The notes under the pieces were generated by a model. The model had not been told where the DNA came from, made no database searches, and saw nothing but the letters and a program-made list of their open reading frames with translations. Source: CAYQLY01 sp964418605 (GTDB lineage: Bacteria; Bacteroidota; Bacteroidia; Cytophagales; Cyclobacteriaceae). From it: 64,000 nucleotides of DNA. The DNA lies in NCBI GenBank assembly GCA_964418605.1, contig CAYQLY010000009.1, forward strand, positions 53,423 to 117,422. The letters are read 5' to 3'. This document shows positions 1 to 8,664 of the stretch, one piece after another (positions within the stretch are counted from its first letter, which is position 1; every line of letters starts with the position of its first letter). The translations under genes and the position numbers were made by a program.

Positions 1-1
1 G

Positions 2-832
2 GAAGGAAGTGGTGGTAAGTGCAGAGTATGTTTAGTAAAAGTAGCACAAGGTTCTACTAAAGATCCAAGACCTATGCCAAAATTAGTAGCATCTTGTCGT
101 ACTCCAGCTCAAGATGGAATGGTGGTTGAAAACATTACTAGCCAAGAAGTATTAGATGCACGAAAAGCAGTCGTAGAATTTCTATTAATTAACCACCCGC
201 TTGATTGTCCAATATGTGACCAAGCTGGTGAATGTGATCTTCAAAACTTATCCTATGAACATGGAAAATCAAAATCACGTTATGAATTCAAAAGAAGAGA
301 ATTTGAAAAAATAGATATTGGAGATAAAATTCAACTCCACATGACACGTTGCATCTTATGTTACCGATGCACACAAACAGCTGATCAATTAACCAATCAA
401 CGTGTTCATGGTGTACTCAATCGAGGTGATGTATCTGAAATAAGTACTTACATCAAAAACTCGATCAATAATGATTTCTCAGGCAATATGATTGATGTTT
501 GTCCAGTAGGTGCATTGACAGATAAAACATTCCGATTCAAAAGTCGAGTTTGGTTTACCAAGCCGATGGATGCACATCGCGATTGCAAAACATGCTGTGG
601 AAAAGTTGTACTTTGGTATCAAGGCGAAGAAGTCCTACGTGTGACAGGACGCAAAGATGCCTATGGAGAATTAGAAGAATTTATTTGCAATGAATGCCGT
701 TTTGAAAAAAAGAAAACAAGCGACTGGATCATTGAAGGACCTCGTCTTATTTCAAAAGAATCTGTTATATCTCAAAACCATTACGAAATAATAGCAAATC
801 CAATTTATAAAAAAATAGAAGACAAAAAATAA
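2..832 (+). CDS. nuoG: NADH-quinone oxidoreductase subunit G, 5'-truncated by window edge
   Basis: Iron-sulfur subunit of respiratory complex I that passes electrons from the NADH module toward the quinone site. The frame is open from the first bases, so the true start lies before the window. Visible cluster ligands are GGKCRVC (end of the N-terminal [2Fe-2S] domain), HPLDCPICDQAGEC (His-Cys [4Fe-4S]), CILCYRC and CPVGAL (second [4Fe-4S]), then CKTCC and ICNEC. The protein stops soon after this, so the long molybdopterin-oxidoreductase-like C-terminal domain of E. coli NuoG (about 900 residues) is absent. From memory, short NuoG proteins of this kind occur in Bacteroidota. The stop overlaps the nuoH start (TAATG), which indicates translational coupling. 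Confidence 0.95.
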   Translation, partial: EGSGGKCRVCLVKVAQGSTKDPRPMPKLVASCRTPAQDGMVVENITSQEVLDARKAVVEFLLINHPLDCPICDQAGECDLQNLSYEHGKSKSRYEFKRREFEKIDIGDKIQLHMTRCILCYRCTQTADQLTNQRVHGVLNRGDVSEISTYIKNSINNDFSGNMIDVCPVGALTDKTFRFKSRVWFTKPMDAHRDCKTCCGKVVLWYQGEEVLRVTGRKDAYGELEEFICNECRFEKKKTSDWIIEGPRLISKESVISQNHYEIIANPIYKKIEDKK

Positions 833-1869
833 TGGACATTATATTTATCTTAAATAAAGCCATTTTAGTACTTATTATTTTTGCAATTACATTATTAATT
901 GCAGCCTATAGCACATATGCTGAGCGAAAAGTTTCTGCTTTCATGCAAGATCGCCTAGGCCCTAATAGAACGGGGCCCTTTGGATTACTACAGCCTTTAG
1001 CCGATGCAGGAAAAATGTTTTTTAAAGAAGAAATTATTCCAAACTCATCAGATCGTCTTCTTTTTATTATTGCACCAGCTATTGCCATGCTTACTGCATT
1101 AATGACAAGCGCTGTCATTCCTTGGGGAAAATCATTACTCATTCATGGAAAAGAGTTTCCACTTCAAGTCACAAATTTAAATATTGGTGTTCTTTATGTT
1201 TTTGGTGTAGTATCATTAGGCGTTTATGGTATCATGATCGGAGGCTGGGCATCCAACAATAAATTTTCATTATTAGGAGCTATTCGCGCCTCATCACAAA
1301 TGATCAGTTACGAACTAGCCATGGGGTTAGCTATTATTGCTTTGATCATGTCAGCAGGATCACTTAATATCCGTGATATTGTAGAGGGTCAACAAGGCTG
1401 GCATTGGAATGTTTTTTATCAACCTATTGGATTTTTAATTTTCATCATTTGTGCTTTTGCAGAATGCAATCGGGCACCTTTTGATTTACCAGAATGTGAA
1501 ACAGAGCTAGTAGGAGGTTATCATACAGAATACAGTAGCATGAAATTAGGATTATACTTATTTGCCGAATATGTGAATATGTTTATATCATCAGCCATGA
1601 TTGCTTCTCTCTATTTTGGAGGTTATCATTTTCCTTTTATCGACCGATTAGGCTTAGACAATAATACAGCAGCTATGCTGAGTGTTATTATATTTTTTGC
1701 AAAAACACTCTTCTTTGTTTTCTTTTTCATGTGGATACGTTGGACATTGCCACGTTTCCGCTATGATCAACTGATGAAGTTAGGATGGCAGATATTAATT
1801 CCGGCAGCTGTGATTAATATTTTACTCACAGGCGGATGGTATGTTTTACGTGATTTTATAAAATTTTAA
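832..1869 (+). CDS. nuoH: NADH-quinone oxidoreductase subunit H
   Basis: Membrane subunit of complex I that forms the quinone-binding channel at the junction with the peripheral arm. At 345 residues it has normal family length and multiple hydrophobic helices. Recognisable NuoH signatures include AERKVSAFMQDRLGPNR near residue 30, FAECNRAPFDLPECETELVGGYHTEYS in the middle (an acidic loop facing the quinone site), and a late RWTLPRFRYDQLMKLGW. The start overlaps the nuoG stop by one base. Next in the operon is nuoI after 9 bases. Confidence 0.98.
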   Translation: MDIIFILNKAILVLIIFAITLLIAAYSTYAERKVSAFMQDRLGPNRTGPFGLLQPLADAGKMFFKEEIIPNSSDRLLFIIAPAIAMLTALMTSAVIPWGKSLLIHGKEFPLQVTNLNIGVLYVFGVVSLGVYGIMIGGWASNNKFSLLGAIRASSQMISYELAMGLAIIALIMSAGSLNIRDIVEGQQGWHWNVFYQPIGFLIFIICAFAECNRAPFDLPECETELVGGYHTEYSSMKLGLYLFAEYVNMFISSAMIASLYFGGYHFPFIDRLGLDNNTAAMLSVIIFFAKTLFFVFFFMWIRWTLPRFRYDQLMKLGWQILIPAAVINILLTGGWYVLRDFIKF

Positions 1870-1878
1870 TACATAAAA

Positions 1879-2406
1879 ATGATTACCCTTTCAAATCGAA
1901 GCAAAGTCATTGAACGTAAGAAACTCACGTTCTGGGAGAGACTATATATTCCAGCTATTCTACAAGGATTATCTATTACACTCAACCATTTTTTCAAAAA
2001 AAAATCTACGATACAATACCCTGAAGTCAATCGAAAATTTAGTAGTGTATTCAGAGGCAAACATGTTCTAAAACGAGACGAAAAAGGAGCTGAACGATGT
2101 ACGGCTTGTGGATTATGCGCTGTAGCTTGCCCTGCAGAAGCCATTACCATGGTTGCTGCTGAGCGAAAACCAGGCGAAGAGAATTTATATAGAGAAGAAA
2201 AATACGCTTCAATGTATGAAATTAATATGCTACGTTGCATATTCTGTGGATTATGTGAAGAAGCTTGCCCTAAACAAGCTATTTACTTGACAGAAGAAAC
2301 TGTAAAATCAAGCTACCATCGTCATGATTTTATTTTTGGTAAAGATCGATTGGTAGAACCTGTTGACATCAACCAACGCATTGATATAAGTAAACGTAAA
2401 AAATAG
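1879..2406 (+). CDS. nuoI: NADH-quinone oxidoreductase subunit I (2x[4Fe-4S])
   Basis: Peripheral-arm subunit carrying the two [4Fe-4S] clusters that relay electrons to the last cluster before quinone. The two ferredoxin motifs are clear: CTACGLCAVACP and CIFCGLCEEACP, each CxxCxxCxxxCP. Its 175 residues match the family. It follows nuoH closely. The next gene, nuoJ, starts after a gap of 90 bases, the largest gap in this operon. I see no convincing terminator in that gap. Confidence 0.98.
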   Translation: MITLSNRSKVIERKKLTFWERLYIPAILQGLSITLNHFFKKKSTIQYPEVNRKFSSVFRGKHVLKRDEKGAERCTACGLCAVACPAEAITMVAAERKPGEENLYREEKYASMYEINMLRCIFCGLCEEACPKQAIYLTEETVKSSYHRHDFIFGKDRLVEPVDINQRIDISKRKK

Positions 2407-2496
2407 AACTTTTAATTTATTCGAAATTATAAATAATATTGCAGCAACAACTTTTATGATCCAAGCACATTACACCAGCTCAGATATACTTCTTTT

Positions 2497-2988
2497 ATGA
2501 TGTCATACGTATTTTACTTTTTAGCAGCCGTTTCCATACTCACCGCTATACTTGTGGTTACAGCTAAAAATCCTATCCATAGTGTATTGTATCTTATTGT
2601 ATGTTTTTTTAGCATAGCAGGACATTATGTCATTCTTCAAGCTGATTTTTTAGCTGTTGTTCATATCATTGTATATGCTGGTGCGATCATGGTTTTATTC
2701 TTATTTATAATCATGCTCTTAAATCTAAATAAAGACACTGAACCACATAAATCAACTTTACTTAAAATAGCCGCTATCATTTCCGGAAGCACATTAGGAC
2801 TTTTGTTATTAAGTTCATTAAAAACACAACAAACTTACTTACAAGCCGAAAAAATAAATAACAATTTAGGCACTGTAAAAAACCTAGGAAAGATACTATT
2901 TACTGACTATCTTCTCCCTTTTGAAATCTCTTCTATACTTTTTATTGCAGCCATGGTAGGAGCTGTTATTTTAGCTAAAAAAGACTAA
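2497..2988 (+). CDS. nuoJ: NADH-quinone oxidoreductase subunit J
   Basis: Small hydrophobic complex I membrane subunit next to NuoK and NuoA. The 163 residues form about five transmembrane helices. The conserved helix-3 region VHIIVYAGAIMVLFLFIIML is present; it contains the pi-bulge involved in coupling conformational change to proton pumping. Two adjacent ATG codons (2497 and 2500) are both possible starts. It is followed 6 bases later by nuoK. Confidence 0.96.
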   Translation: MMSYVFYFLAAVSILTAILVVTAKNPIHSVLYLIVCFFSIAGHYVILQADFLAVVHIIVYAGAIMVLFLFIIMLLNLNKDTEPHKSTLLKIAAIISGSTLGLLLLSSLKTQQTYLQAEKINNNLGTVKNLGKILFTDYLLPFEISSILFIAAMVGAVILAKKD

Positions 2989-2994
2989 CACAAC

Positions 2995-3303
2995 ATGAAC
3001 GAAATCACTGTTACGCATTACCTTTACCTTAGCACATTTCTATTTATTATAGGAATAATTGGCGTTTTATCTAGACGCAATGCAATCATTATTTTTATGT
3101 CTATTGAATTGATGCTTAATGCAGTTAACTTATTACTTGTCGCTTTTTCACACTTTGCTCAAGATGCCGATGGACAAATATTTGTATTTTTTATCATGAT
3201 TGTTGCAGCTGCAGAGGTCGCAGTAGGATTAGCCATCCTTGTCATGATTTATAGAAATATAAAAAGTGTAGATATTAATATATTAAATAAATTAAAATGG
3301 TAA
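2995..3303 (+). CDS. nuoK: NADH-quinone oxidoreductase subunit K
   Basis: Small antiporter-like complex I subunit (MrpC homologue) with three predicted transmembrane helices in 102 residues. It contains the family motif MSIELMLNAVNLLLVAF with the buried glutamate of helix 2, and a second buried acid in AAAEVAVGLAILV of helix 3. These carboxylates belong to the proton-translocation axis. It lies between nuoJ and nuoL in the canonical order. Confidence 0.97.
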   Translation: MNEITVTHYLYLSTFLFIIGIIGVLSRRNAIIIFMSIELMLNAVNLLLVAFSHFAQDADGQIFVFFIMIVAAAEVAVGLAILVMIYRNIKSVDINILNKLKW

Positions 3304-3322
3304 ATAAAAACTATCTATCAAT

Positions 3323-5215
3323 ATGAATTTTTATTATAATGCCCTCCTATTTATTTTACTGCTTCCTTTTATAGGGTTTGTAGTAAATGGATTAAGTAAA
3401 AAAATAATATCTAAAAAAGCAGCTGGAGTTATTAGCACAATAGCGGTGTTTATTCCTTTTTGCATTGCAATTATTTTATTTACTCGATCTATTCATCCAT
3501 TTTCTTCCACCCTTGTTAACTATTTTACATGGATAAAAGTTGGATCACTCCAAATTGATTTTTCTTTCTTAATTGATCGATTATCTATAGCCATGATGAT
3601 GATCATCACTGGCATAGGAACATTAATTCATATTTATTCAATAGGATATATGAAAGATGATGAACGATTCCATCATTTCTTTTCTTATTTAAATTTATTT
3701 ATCTTCTTCATGTTGATTCTTGTTCTAGGAGCCAACTATCCTGTTTTATTTATTGGTTGGGAAGGAGTTGGACTTTGCTCTTATTTACTTATTGGATTCT
3801 GGTTCAAAAATCAATCTTATAATCAAGCAGCAAATAAAGCATTCATTATCAATCGAATCGGTGATTTAGGTTTTTTGTTAGGTATCTTTCTTATTTTTCA
3901 AACATTCGGATCTGTCAGCTTCACAGATGTTTTTACCAAAGCACCTTCATTAACAAGTAATAATCCAACACTTATTCTTATTACTATTTTATTATTTATA
4001 GGAGCAACAGGAAAAAGTGCACAAATTCCTTTATATACTTGGTTACCAGATGCGATGGCAGGCCCTACTCCTGTATCAGCTCTTATTCACGCAGCAACAA
4101 TGGTTACAGCTGGAATATATATGATCATTCGATCTCATATTTTATTTTCGCTCGCTCCTACTACCCTATCTGTTATTTTACTAATTGGTTTAGTCACTGC
4201 ATTATTTGCAGCTACGATTGGATTAAAACAAAATGATATTAAGAAAATTTTAGCTTATTCTACTGTAAGTCAATTAGGTTATATGTTTATTGCATTAGGA
4301 TTAGGTGCTTATACAACTGCTTTTTTTCATTTAGCCACACATGCTTTCTTTAAAGCGCTTTTATTCTTAGGTGCAGGAAGTGTCATTCATGCGATGAGTG
4401 GCGAACAAGATATTATACAAATGGGAGGTCTGCGAAAAAAAATCCCAATTACATTTATTACTTTTTTAATTGCTACATTGGCAATTAGTGGAATTCCTCC
4501 TTTTGCTGGATTTTTTTCCAAAGATGAAATTTTAGCTAAAGCATTTGAGTACAATCCATTCATTTGGGCATTAGCCATGATTGGATCTGCGTTGACTACA
4601 TTTTATATGTTTCGTTTACTCTATCTTGTTTTCTTTGGAGAATTTAGAGGAACAACTGAGCAAAAAAATCATTTACACGAATCTCCTCTTTCGATGACGA
4701 TTCCATTGATAATTTTAGCTGTCTTATCTACATTCGCTGGATTTATTGGAATACCGAATTTTATTTCTCATTCTCATCTAATAAATCATTATCTTCATTC
4801 CTTCGATCCATTTGCTTCTGAATCTGAGCTAAGCCACTCCACTGAAATCATTTTAATATGTTGCTCTACGGGATTAATTATTTTAACTATTTTCTTGGCT
4901 TCCTTTATTTTCTTGAAGAAAAAATCAGCGATCACCTCAAAAGAAGAAAAAGGATTAGCAAAATTAATCAAAGAAAAATATTACATAGATGAAATCTATG
5001 ATTTCTTAATTACTAAACCTATTTTACGATTATCCGACTTTTTTTACAAAACAATAGATAAAAAAGGGATAGATCGCATTGTAAATAATATAGGCGCAAA
5101 TACGCAAGCAAGCTCAAGTTATTTTAGACTCCTTCAAACAGGGAATCTAGGCACCTATTTATTCATTATGGTTATAGGTATAATCCTATTAGTTGGACTT
5201 AAATTATTACTATAA
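3323..5215 (+). CDS. nuoL: NADH-quinone oxidoreductase subunit L
   Basis: The most distal proton-pumping antiporter-like subunit of complex I. Its 630 residues match the family. Conserved segments include the helix-5 motif around FIGWEGVGLCSYLLIGFW (with the ion-pair glutamate), the helix-7 stretch AQIPLYTWLPDAMAGPTPVSALIHAATMVTAG, and LKQNDIKKILAYSTVSQLGYM. The last roughly 130 residues hold the long lateral helix region. The stop is followed directly by the nuoM start, with one base between them. Confidence 0.98.
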   Translation: MNFYYNALLFILLLPFIGFVVNGLSKKIISKKAAGVISTIAVFIPFCIAIILFTRSIHPFSSTLVNYFTWIKVGSLQIDFSFLIDRLSIAMMMIITGIGTLIHIYSIGYMKDDERFHHFFSYLNLFIFFMLILVLGANYPVLFIGWEGVGLCSYLLIGFWFKNQSYNQAANKAFIINRIGDLGFLLGIFLIFQTFGSVSFTDVFTKAPSLTSNNPTLILITILLFIGATGKSAQIPLYTWLPDAMAGPTPVSALIHAATMVTAGIYMIIRSHILFSLAPTTLSVILLIGLVTALFAATIGLKQNDIKKILAYSTVSQLGYMFIALGLGAYTTAFFHLATHAFFKALLFLGAGSVIHAMSGEQDIIQMGGLRKKIPITFITFLIATLAISGIPPFAGFFSKDEILAKAFEYNPFIWALAMIGSALTTFYMFRLLYLVFFGEFRGTTEQKNHLHESPLSMTIPLIILAVLSTFAGFIGIPNFISHSHLINHYLHSFDPFASESELSHSTEIILICCSTGLIILTIFLASFIFLKKKSAITSKEEKGLAKLIKEKYYIDEIYDFLITKPILRLSDFFYKTIDKKGIDRIVNNIGANTQASSSYFRLLQTGNLGTYLFIMVIGIILLVGLKLLL

Positions 5216-5216
5216 A

Positions 5217-6677
5217 ATGATCAGTATATTATTACTTAGTCTTCCTTTCATAAGTGCCATTGGGCTATTTTTTCTAAAAAAAGAACAGTTCAAGTATGGT
5301 GCCCTTATCCTTTCCATTCCAAATCTAATCTTATCACTTATAGCGGCGATTTTATATACCCAAAATACAACAGATAATCTACTCTCAACGGATGTCACCT
5401 GGATTCCGGATTTAAATATTCATTTTAAAATTGGTATAGATGGAATTAACATACCACTTTTACTCCTAACCAATCTATTAACTCCTCTTATTATTCTATC
5501 TACATTCTCAACAACACAGCATAGGTCTTTATATATACTTGTATTAGTTATGCATGGAGCCTTAAATGGTGTATTTATGGCTATGGATATGTTTTTATAC
5601 TACATCTGTTGGGAAGCTGCTTTAATACCAATTTATTTTATACTATTCCGATGGGGCGGCGAAAACAAAGAAAAAATAACTATAAAATTTTTCCTTTATA
5701 CCTTAGTGGGAAGTTTGCTCATGCTAGCAGGTATTGTTTTACTATATATTCAAACAGGTTCAAACGGATTTGGAGTGGAAATTTTTTACACCTCTCTACT
5801 TCCTGAAAATAGTCAAAAAATTATATTCATTTTATTATTTGCAGCCTACGCTGTAAAAATTCCCATATTTCCTTTCCACAGTTGGCAACCTGAAACTTAT
5901 ACACAAGCTCCAACTACAGGCACCATGTTACTCTCAGGCATCATGCTTAAAATGGGATTATATAGCATTCTCCGATGGTTAATACCTATCACACCACTAG
6001 CCATAAGTGAATGGGGCATTTATGCTATGATCTTATGTTTAATTGGCGTGCTATACGGAGGAATTATTGCTATGAAACAAAATCATATGAAAACACTGTT
6101 AGCCTACTCTTCACTGTCACACGTAGGCTTAATTGCTATCGGATTATTTTCTCTTTCCATCCAAGGCATACAAGGTGCACTCATTCAAATGGTATCGCAC
6201 GGCATCAATGTTGTAGGATTATTTTTGATTGCTGATAGTATTCAACGTCGCACAGGAACATATGCCCTTGATCAGCTCGGAGGCATTCGACAAAAATCAC
6301 CTTTTTTAGCTACAACATGCCTGATTATCGTACTAGGAAGTATTGGTCTACCTTTAACCAATGGATTTGTAGGTGAATTTTTAATTCTTTCAGGTGCCTA
6401 TCAAAACTATACATGGATAGCCATCTTCGGAAGCTTAACGATTGTATTAGGTGCTACATATATGCTGAGACTATATCAAAACCTATTTTTGGGACCGACA
6501 AACCCTGCAACAGATCATCTCACTTCTATACATTGGAGCGAAAAAACCATTCTAGGAATAATCACCATACTTATAATTATAATAGGTATTTATCCTAATC
6601 CATTATTACAACTAACTGACAAAAAAGAGATCGAGCGTTTAATAGCGCCTTACATCATGTTACATTATTACAATTAA
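5217..6677 (+). CDS. nuoM: NADH-quinone oxidoreductase subunit M
   Basis: Antiporter-like proton-pumping subunit of complex I. Typical motifs are YYICWEAALIPIYFILFRWGG (helix-5 glutamate), KIPIFPFHSWQPETYTQAPTTGTMLLSGIMLKMGLY and MKQNHMKTLLAYSSLSHVG. The frame is open from an ATG at 5193, but that start would lie inside nuoL and add eight residues of polar sequence. The ATG at 5217, directly after the nuoL stop, begins a normal hydrophobic first helix and is preferred. Length is 486 residues. Confidence 0.96.
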   Translation: MISILLLSLPFISAIGLFFLKKEQFKYGALILSIPNLILSLIAAILYTQNTTDNLLSTDVTWIPDLNIHFKIGIDGINIPLLLLTNLLTPLIILSTFSTTQHRSLYILVLVMHGALNGVFMAMDMFLYYICWEAALIPIYFILFRWGGENKEKITIKFFLYTLVGSLLMLAGIVLLYIQTGSNGFGVEIFYTSLLPENSQKIIFILLFAAYAVKIPIFPFHSWQPETYTQAPTTGTMLLSGIMLKMGLYSILRWLIPITPLAISEWGIYAMILCLIGVLYGGIIAMKQNHMKTLLAYSSLSHVGLIAIGLFSLSIQGIQGALIQMVSHGINVVGLFLIADSIQRRTGTYALDQLGGIRQKSPFLATTCLIIVLGSIGLPLTNGFVGEFLILSGAYQNYTWIAIFGSLTIVLGATYMLRLYQNLFLGPTNPATDHLTSIHWSEKTILGIITILIIIIGIYPNPLLQLTDKKEIERLIAPYIMLHYYN

Positions 6678-6683
6678 TTACAT

Positions 6684-8090
6684 ATGAAGACAATTATTCT
6701 GATTTCAGTACTAGGTATTGCATCTTTATTTGGGGGGATATTTAATATAAAAAATACCATTTTATTAATTTTTATATTAATAGGACTAATTTTAGGTATT
6801 TTTTTTAATATCAACGATTGGAATACTTCTATTCAATATTTCAATGAAATGATATGGTATGATAACTATACTATTGTATTTAGTTCTACTATATTAATAG
6901 CCTCTATATTTATATTTTCAACCTGCTTCTCTTATTATAAAAAAGAGTTCCAACACACTTCTGATATTTATGGACTAGTGCTTTTTATGCTTGTAGGCGG
7001 CATCGTGATGATAGCCGCATGCAACTTTGTTATGTTTTTTATTGGATTAGAAATACTTTCTATATCTCTGTATATTTTAACAGGCAGTAATCGTAAAAAT
7101 AAATTATCAAATGAAGCCTCTTTAAAATATTTTCTAACAGGATCAATGGCTAGTGGTATTCTCTTATTTGGAATAGCACTTGTATACGGAGCGACGACGA
7201 GTTTTAACTTTCAACAGATATCCCAAAAGGCTTCTACATTTACAGCAGCTTCCCCAATGCTTTCTATAGGCTATCTTTTGATTACAATTGGATTTTTATT
7301 TAAAATATCTGCAGTGCCTTTCCACACATGGACACCAGATGTATACGAAGGATCGCCTACTATTATCACCATGTTTATGTCTACCGTAGTAAAAACAGCC
7401 GCTGTAGGTTCACTGCTTCGATTTTTATGGCTAGCAAAATTATCCGACGCACTATCTTTTTCACATGAATGGGAAATTATATTTTCAATCATTGCAACAG
7501 CTACATTACTCATTGGAAATATAACTGCTTTATATCAAACTAATTTAAAACGATTATTAGCTTATTCCAGTATATCACATATTGGGTACCTCTTACTTGG
7601 TATTGGCTTCATGAATAATAATCCACAGTTTTTTAATTGGATTGTCTACTATCTCATTGCTTACTCACTCGCTACTATTGCTGTTTTCACTATTATATTA
7701 GTTATTAAAGACAATAAAAACAAAGTAAGCATTGAGTTAGAAGATCTATCAGGATTAGGAAAAACAAATCCTGTTTTAAGTTTCATATTATCCCTTTCAT
7801 TATTTTCATTAGCAGGCATACCACCACTTGCTGGGTTCATGGCTAAATATTATATGTTTACTATTGCCCTTGAAAAAAATTATTTATGGTTAGTTATTAT
7901 TGCCGTTATTACCTCAACTGTTGGCCTGTATTACTACATACGACTTATTAATCGTATGTACAGAGAAGATGGATCAACTACTACTACTCAACTCAAGATA
8001 GATCGGCCTTATTACATCGTACTGGTTATAATAAGCATCTTACTTATCATAATAGGTTTATTTCCACAACTTATTACACACTTTTTATAA
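6684..8090 (+). CDS. nuoN: NADH-quinone oxidoreductase subunit N
   Basis: Third antiporter-like proton-pumping subunit of complex I and the last gene of the operon. It shows the family motifs FIGLEILSISLYILTG (helix-5 acid), KISAVPFHTWTPDVYEGSPT and LYQTNLKRLLAYSSISHIGYLLLG. Length is 468 residues. No terminator hairpin is evident between it and the next gene four bases later, so the following acetyltransferase may be co-transcribed. Confidence 0.98.
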   Translation: MKTIILISVLGIASLFGGIFNIKNTILLIFILIGLILGIFFNINDWNTSIQYFNEMIWYDNYTIVFSSTILIASIFIFSTCFSYYKKEFQHTSDIYGLVLFMLVGGIVMIAACNFVMFFIGLEILSISLYILTGSNRKNKLSNEASLKYFLTGSMASGILLFGIALVYGATTSFNFQQISQKASTFTAASPMLSIGYLLITIGFLFKISAVPFHTWTPDVYEGSPTIITMFMSTVVKTAAVGSLLRFLWLAKLSDALSFSHEWEIIFSIIATATLLIGNITALYQTNLKRLLAYSSISHIGYLLLGIGFMNNNPQFFNWIVYYLIAYSLATIAVFTIILVIKDNKNKVSIELEDLSGLGKTNPVLSFILSLSLFSLAGIPPLAGFMAKYYMFTIALEKNYLWLVIIAVITSTVGLYYYIRLINRMYREDGSTTTTQLKIDRPYYIVLVIISILLIIIGLFPQLITHFL

Positions 8091-8094
8091 GCTA

Positions 8095-8595
8095 ATGCTC
8101 AACATTACCATTAGAAATGCTGAACGAAAAGATCTAGATCGCATTGTAGAAATATACAACTCTACTATTCCTCTTGGAACCGTAACTGCTGACACCGAAC
8201 CTGTAACAACTGAAAGTCGTGAATATTGGTTCAATGAACATCAAAATCAAAATCGTCCCTTATGGGTAGCAGAACAAAATAATATCATTATCGGATGGTT
8301 AAGTTTTAAAAATTTTTATGGCAGACCTGCTTATATACATACAGCCGAGCTAAGCATCTATTTAGACCCCGCATATAGAAAACAAAGTATAGGTAAACTA
8401 CTTCTAAACAAAGCTATTGCTACATCCTCTCAGCTCAATATAAAAACTTTACTAACCTTTGTTTTTAGTACGAATACCCCCAGCTTAAAGCTATTAAAGC
8501 AATACGGATTCGAGCAATGGGGGTATCTGCCTGAAATAGCTGAAATCAAAGGTGAAAATCGGGATGTTATAATTTTAGGTAAAAAAATAATCTAA
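8095..8595 (+). CDS. GNAT-family N-acetyltransferase, phosphinothricin acetyltransferase-like
   Basis: Acetyl-CoA-dependent N-acetyltransferase of 166 residues. The opening ITIRNAERKDLDRIVEIYNSTIP and the substrate-side segment AEQNNIIIGWLSFKNFYGRPAYIHTAELSIYLDP resemble the phosphinothricin/methionine-sulfoximine acetyltransferase (Pat/YncA) branch of GNAT. The acetyl-CoA loop appears as YRKQSIGKLLLNKAI (Q/RxxGxG/A-like, with S in place of a glycine). It starts four bases after nuoN, which says little about substrate. The actual amine substrate cannot be read from the sequence. Confidence 0.85.
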   Translation: MLNITIRNAERKDLDRIVEIYNSTIPLGTVTADTEPVTTESREYWFNEHQNQNRPLWVAEQNNIIIGWLSFKNFYGRPAYIHTAELSIYLDPAYRKQSIGKLLLNKAIATSSQLNIKTLLTFVFSTNTPSLKLLKQYGFEQWGYLPEIAEIKGENRDVIILGKKII

Positions 8596-8664
8596 ATCAG
8601 CATTTCTTTTTTTTAGTACCAGTCTTTTAGACGAAATTTGCACTATTAATTTTTAAGTAATCGC

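Noticed and set aside
2407..2496. Internal promoter or missing gene between nuoI and nuoJ
   Set aside because: Only 90 bases, no perfect -7 box and no ORF; the gap looks like ordinary spacer.
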